Shown: in pieces, positions 60,830-64,000 of the stretch | Layout of the letters: the number at the start of each line of letters is the position of its first letter | How positions within the stretch are numbered: position 1 is the stretch's first letter | NCBI GenBank assembly: GCA_943736015.1 | Contig: OX031069.1 | Location: 21,457,235-21,521,234, forward strand | From: Tridacna crocea | Taxonomy: Eukaryota > Mollusca > Bivalvia > Cardiida > Cardiidae | Length of the DNA stretch: 64,000 nucleotides | Direction of reading: 5' to 3' | Position numbers and translations under genes: made by a program | The notes under the pieces: model-generated | Database searches by the model: none | Seen by the model: the letters and a program-made list of their open reading frames with translations, nothing else | Told to the model about the DNA's origin: nothing

Positions 60830-60964
60830 GTAAGTAACAGTTTACAAAATAATCCCAAATTTTAAAGACACTGTGGAAAACAGCCTTTTTGAACACATTG
60901 CAGGAAAAGAGGATGTTTTCTGTGATCAGCATTTTCTCACTTTCCTAATATGTTTTAAACCCTT

Positions 60965-61193
60965 TTAACCCTTTCCCAACCAATCCCTGGTTTTTTGGGC
61001 TCTGACAAAGATGCCTTTTGAAAACATTGTGAAAAAAGGAGAAAATGCTGGTAACCAGCATTTTCTCCTTTGCCCACAATGTTTTCTACCCTATCATATA
61101 GAAAAATCATCTTTTTAGCAACTGTTGATTTGTCATCTGCAAAATGCTTTGAATTTGGTCTGGTCCAAAATTTTTCATTTTGGAAAGGGTTAA
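60965..61193 (+). mobile_element. TTAA mini-element, A body with C-type ends
   Basis: TTAA + CCCTTTCCCAACCAATCCC, a hairpin with GCTGGTAACCAGC, TCTGCAAAATGCTTTGAATT, and TTGGAAAGGG + TTAA. A decayed partial copy lies just upstream (60840-60964). Confidence 0.88.
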
Positions 61194-61533
61194 GCCCATC
61201 CTTTGTGATGCTGTTCTTGTCAGGAGACTAAATAGTTGCCATACCTAGCAATAGTGTTTACAGACAACAAAGATAGTGTCCTGGTATAAATCCTGATGTC
61301 CCAAAAATGAGATCACACAATTGTGATATTAAACATGTATAAAATAAGAAAATTGGCAATAGGTATATTACACCGAAAACAAGGGAGATTATGTGATGAA
61401 ATGCCTATCTCAAATGTATGTAAGATAAGAGTACTTATAATAGTTACATGTATGTTATATGAAAAAATTTAAATTTAGTAATTTGAAAAGATTGAATTTT
61501 CCATCAATTACCACATTGTTTATTTGGAATTTT

Positions 61534-61620
61534 ACTCTTTACAATACAACACACAATGTTAGACATATCAAAATTGAAGGCATTTGCAATCGACAAATAA
61601 ATGTGACTCGAAAGTAGCGA
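61534..61620 (-). mobile_element. Left end of a family A mini-element
   Basis: TTTTACTCTTTACAATAC, AATTGAAGGCATTTGCAATC, GACAAATAAATGTGACTCG, then other repeat sequence begins. Confidence 0.6.
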
Positions 61621-61624
61621 TTTC

Positions 61625-61910
61625 CCAGTCAGCAAAATTTATGGGACCGATATGGGCCCCATGTGGGATTTTATATGGGTCCAAAATGGGCTGCCCATGT
61701 GGGATTGAGCTGGTTTTTGCAACAGGAATCCATGCAGGACCCACATGGGCAAACATATATGGGTCATACATGGGAACTATATGGGTCCAATAAGGGTAAT
61801 TTGTAAATACCCACACTGGACCCATATGGTTCCCAGATCTCTATTATAAGGGCACTATATGGGATTCCTGTAGGTCCAATGTTACTACTTGGGTCCCATT
61901 TTAGTTCTGC
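61625..61910. repeat. ATGGGTCC / GGACCCATAT motif cluster
   Basis: At least a dozen degenerate GGGACC(C)ATATGGG-type motifs in both orientations over 280 bp (ATATGGGCCCCATGTGGG, TATATGGGTCCAAAATGGG, GGACCCATATGGTTCC). Because the motif is near-palindromic, mirror-image open frames appear on both strands, neither a gene. Confidence 0.75.
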
Positions 61911-62389
61911 TTTCAATAAAATTGGCTGCATACGGGAAGCAAGTCGGTCCAGTTTTGGTGTACTGTGTGAGGTTGACCTGGTTATCCATATGGTTTGGCA
62001 GAAACATTCTTGAGCTTCACAAATAGAAAGTACACATAGCCAAGCAATCAGAGGTGCTTGCCTTCAGCAATTCATACATGAGTGAGGTAATATTCCAAAG
62101 TCCTTTGTCCACGAAGTAAGTTGGTTGACTTATAAGCACAGAAGACTAGAATGCATATCAGCTTGCGGTAAAATAATCAAATATTTAGGTCAAACTACCA
62201 TAAACTACAGTAAAATAAGAAATAAATGTATTTTCAAGCCATCTCTTTATTTTGTTTTAGTATATTGCTTTCATTCAAAATTACAATTGCAAAAGTGTAG
62301 AAAAAGTGTGGTAGTCAACATTCACAGATATATAAAACAAAACACTTGTGTTACTGCTTAGAAATAACATAATTATGGTATGATATATC

Positions 62390-62585
62390 TTTAACCAGCA
62401 AGGAGTCTTATCTAATAAATGCAAAAAAGAAAAATACAAAATGTTAGATTTGTCAAAAATCAAAGCATCTGCAGGTGACAGCAATTTAGTTTAACTCAAA
62501 AGATGTAATTTTCATTCATAGAAAATTTTGGTTATCAGCATTGTATTTGTTTCCCAAAGTGTATTCAGAAGCCAACTTCCTATGG
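62390..62585 (-). mobile_element. Degenerate mini-element, family A
   Basis: AAATGTTAGATTTGTCAAAA, AAAGCATCTGCAGGTGACAG, TTTTGGTTATCAGCATTG, and a lost right end. Confidence 0.5.
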
Positions 62586-62589
62586 GTCA

Positions 62590-62809
62590 TTATTCCTTAG
62601 ACTGCTAAGCTCATCTCAAGTACCTTTTGCAGACAATGTAGATCAAGATCAAACTGCAGAAAATGTGCACTCTGATCTTGTATGCACACTGTCCATAAAA
62701 TGATATTTCCCCTAAAAGATCACTGAAATTAACAACAAAATTTGGAACTTACTGTTGGCTTGAAAGTTTCATTTCAGTTACTTGATGTATTTAGCATGTT
62801 AAGGGTTAA
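62590..62809 (+). mobile_element. TTAA-bounded hairpin MITE, family F
   Basis: TTATTCCTTAGACTGCTAAG, the hairpin GATCAAGATCAAACTGCAG / TGCACTCTGATCTTG, ACACTGTCCATAAA, CTTGAAAGTTTCATTTCAG, and TTAAGGG + TTAA. Same plan as 17923-18138. Confidence 0.7.
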
Positions 62810-62897
62810 AACATGTGACTTTACAATGTAAGGGTAAATGTTTATATTCACTGTTGTTTACACAGATAAGGAATCAGGAGCTACATGTTAGTAAAAA

Positions 62898-63047
62898 TCA
62901 ATCAAGGTCCTCATTTGCAGGATTTTTAGGCAACACTGACCTAAACATCTCCCTTTTCTGCCCTCGATCTCTGTGTTGAGCACTAGTCCACATATTGTAG
63001 GTCTTAGCTTGCAGATTGTCGTGTTTAAGGCTTCTTACACAGTCATC
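62898..63047 (-). CDS. Possible terminal exon of an unidentified minus-strand gene
   Basis: On the minus strand an acceptor-like TTAATTTACAG precedes an open 49-codon frame DDCVRSLKHDNLQAKTYNMW, TSAQHRDRGQKREMFRSVLP, KNPANEDLD ending at a stop. The composition is protein-like and no repeat family covers it, but I recognise no domain and cannot pair it confidently with an upstream exon. It could be chance. Confidence 0.25.
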   Translation of the reverse strand, partial: DDCVRSLKHDNLQAKTYNMWTSAQHRDRGQKREMFRSVLPKNPANEDLD

Positions 63048-63104
63048 CTGTAAATTAATAAAATTCAGTTTTAATGATGCCATTAACTGCTTTCAGCAAT
63101 ACTG

Positions 63105-63298
63105 CAGTGATATCTCAACAAAACTTTGGACTTAGCCATACTGAAAGCATTTCTAGACGACAAAATAAACGGGAATGAAATATTGGAATTTGTTTTCAGA
63201 AGGGTTGAACTCATTGTGCAAAAGAAGAAAATACTGGTTAGTAGTGTTTTCTTCTTTTCCAATAATTTTTTCAAAAGCTTTCTTTGTTGAGGTTGTAA
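63105..63298 (-). mobile_element. Degenerate mini-element, family A
   Basis: ATCTCAACAAAACTTTGGAC, AAAGCATTTCTAGACGAC, a weakened hairpin with ACTGGTTAGTAGTG, and a right end merging into the next copy. Confidence 0.6.
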
Positions 63299-63522
63299 AT
63301 TCTTTACCAGACAACAAATTTAAGAATGGTCCAATTTCAAAGCACTTGCAGACGACAAAATAAACCTAGCTCGAATATTGAAATTTGTTTCCAGCAGGGA
63401 AAAAAATTTGTGGAAAAAGGAGAAAATACTGGTTACCAGCATTTTCTCCTTTTCACACAATGTTTTCAAAAGGCCTCTATCTCAGGATCATAAAAACCAG
63501 GGATGGTTTTGTAAAGGGTTAA
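63297..63522 (-). mobile_element. TTAA mini-element, family A
   Basis: AAATTCTTTACCAGACAAC, AAAGCACTTGCAGACGAC, a hairpin with ACTGGTTACCAGC, and TTTTGTAAAGGG + TTAA. A further isolated GTGTGGTAAAGGG + TTAA end follows at 63534-63550. Confidence 0.85.
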
Positions 63523-63740
63523 AACTTGGTAATGTGTGGTAAAGGGTTAAACTACAATTCAGTTGAAATCATCATGACCATAGGCCTACCAAAGAAATAA
63601 TCATTCCCTGTAAAACTGCTGTGAAAAATGAGATGGTTTTAAAGACAATTCTACAGATACATAATGCATGTACACATGATACACAAACTGTTGAATTGGG
63701 TGCAAAAAAAAGAAAAACCGTCAAACTCACCAAATATCAT

Positions 63741-63868
63741 AACTGTAAATCCAAGGTTTTCGAATTACAGCTTTCCCGTAGTTCCCATGAGTTTGTATTT
63801 TCTTGCATGTTCAGTTACAAGTACAAATTGTCCTTCCTCCATGTTCAGCCAAGTGCTGCATCTCACCT
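63741..63868 (-). CDS. Possible minus-strand exon, unidentified
   Basis: On the minus strand, after an acceptor-like TTTACACATAG, the frame reads VRCSTWLNMEEGQFVLVTEH, ARKYKLMGTTGKL and then a stop. A GTGAGT lies further on, but in a closed frame. The text looks protein-like (CSTW, GQFVLVTEHAR), but no family was assigned, and joining to 62898-63047 is not in phase by any site I can see. Confidence 0.2.
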
Positions 63869-64000
63869 ATGTGTAAATAATACAATGTTATTAAAAGTCA
63901 CTTCATACCCTGAACTGATAAAAACTAAACTACATGTATTAAAATTCGAAATATACCTCCAGCCACTTTAAGCTGACTCTGATACTGCGCCTAATAAATA

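Noticed and set aside
8419-63363. Many 60-110-codon open frames containing ENAGYQHFLLFPQCF or NAGNQHFLLFPQCF
   Set aside because: They are the translated hairpin of the TTAA mini-elements, appear on both strands and in many copies, and end at element boundaries. They are not genes.
63621-63971. 116-codon plus-strand frame at the window end
   Set aside because: Low-complexity composition, no domain, and it overlaps a minus-strand candidate that is equally weak.

Overview
This window is animal nuclear DNA, most probably from a marine bivalve mollusc. The species is inferred, not read. The evidence is AT-rich intron DNA, GT-AG introns, tRNA-headed SINEs, Helentron-like elements with long internal tandem arrays, and an intron-rich integrin alpha gene. 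There are no bacterial-style operons. Two protein genes can be supported. One is a short, apparently single-exon seven-helix receptor of the slime-mould cAMP-receptor (Dicty_CAR, class E) type at 10728-11651. The other is an I-domain-less integrin alpha subunit, whose first 14 coding exons lie on the + strand between 20827 and 60829. All 14 exons join in phase (1705 nt, 568 codons). They give a signal peptide, the seven-bladed beta-propeller with three calcium loops, and the start of the thigh domain. The 3' part of the gene must lie beyond 64000.

Layout. 1-8400: Helentron-like tandem array, SINEs, and a degenerate minisatellite built on TCTAGA/TTATGGACGT motifs. 8400-10500: first TTAA mini-elements and a 78/39-bp tandem repeat. 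10.7-11.7 kb: receptor. 12.9-13.7 kb: dead LINE reverse transcriptase. 14-20.6 kb: low-complexity DNA, palindromes, mini-elements, and a terminal-inverted-repeat element just upstream of the integrin start. 20.8-60.8 kb: integrin gene with introns of 0.6-6.7 kb filled with repeats. 60.8-64 kb: intron and mini-elements, plus two weak minus-strand exon candidates.

The dominant feature is a colony of about 60 whole or partial copies of ~220-240-bp, TTAA-flanked, non-autonomous elements. I label their families A-D. Each is built around a long, nearly perfect central hairpin (up to 33-bp arms around GGTAACC in family A; shorter-apexed GCTCRTAACGAGC types in B, C and D). Ends are TTAA + CYCWTTACC or CCCTTTCCC, which fits a piggyBac-like target preference. 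Two internal empty sites, at least seven junctions where neighbours share a single TTAA, and several nested insertions (SINE, Helentron-like, LTR-type) allow relative dating from this sequence alone. Related TTAA-bounded hairpin families (F, with a GATCAGACTGCAC core; G, with GGACCCGTAATA ends) are also present. Family E is a longer hairpin repeat of about 460 bp.

The receptor and integrin are not functionally linked as far as can be seen. The most gene-relevant oddity is a tandem duplication spanning a mini-element and integrin exon 8. It left a truncated exon copy with an intact splice acceptor and a mini-element-supplied splice donor that together stay in frame with exon 9.
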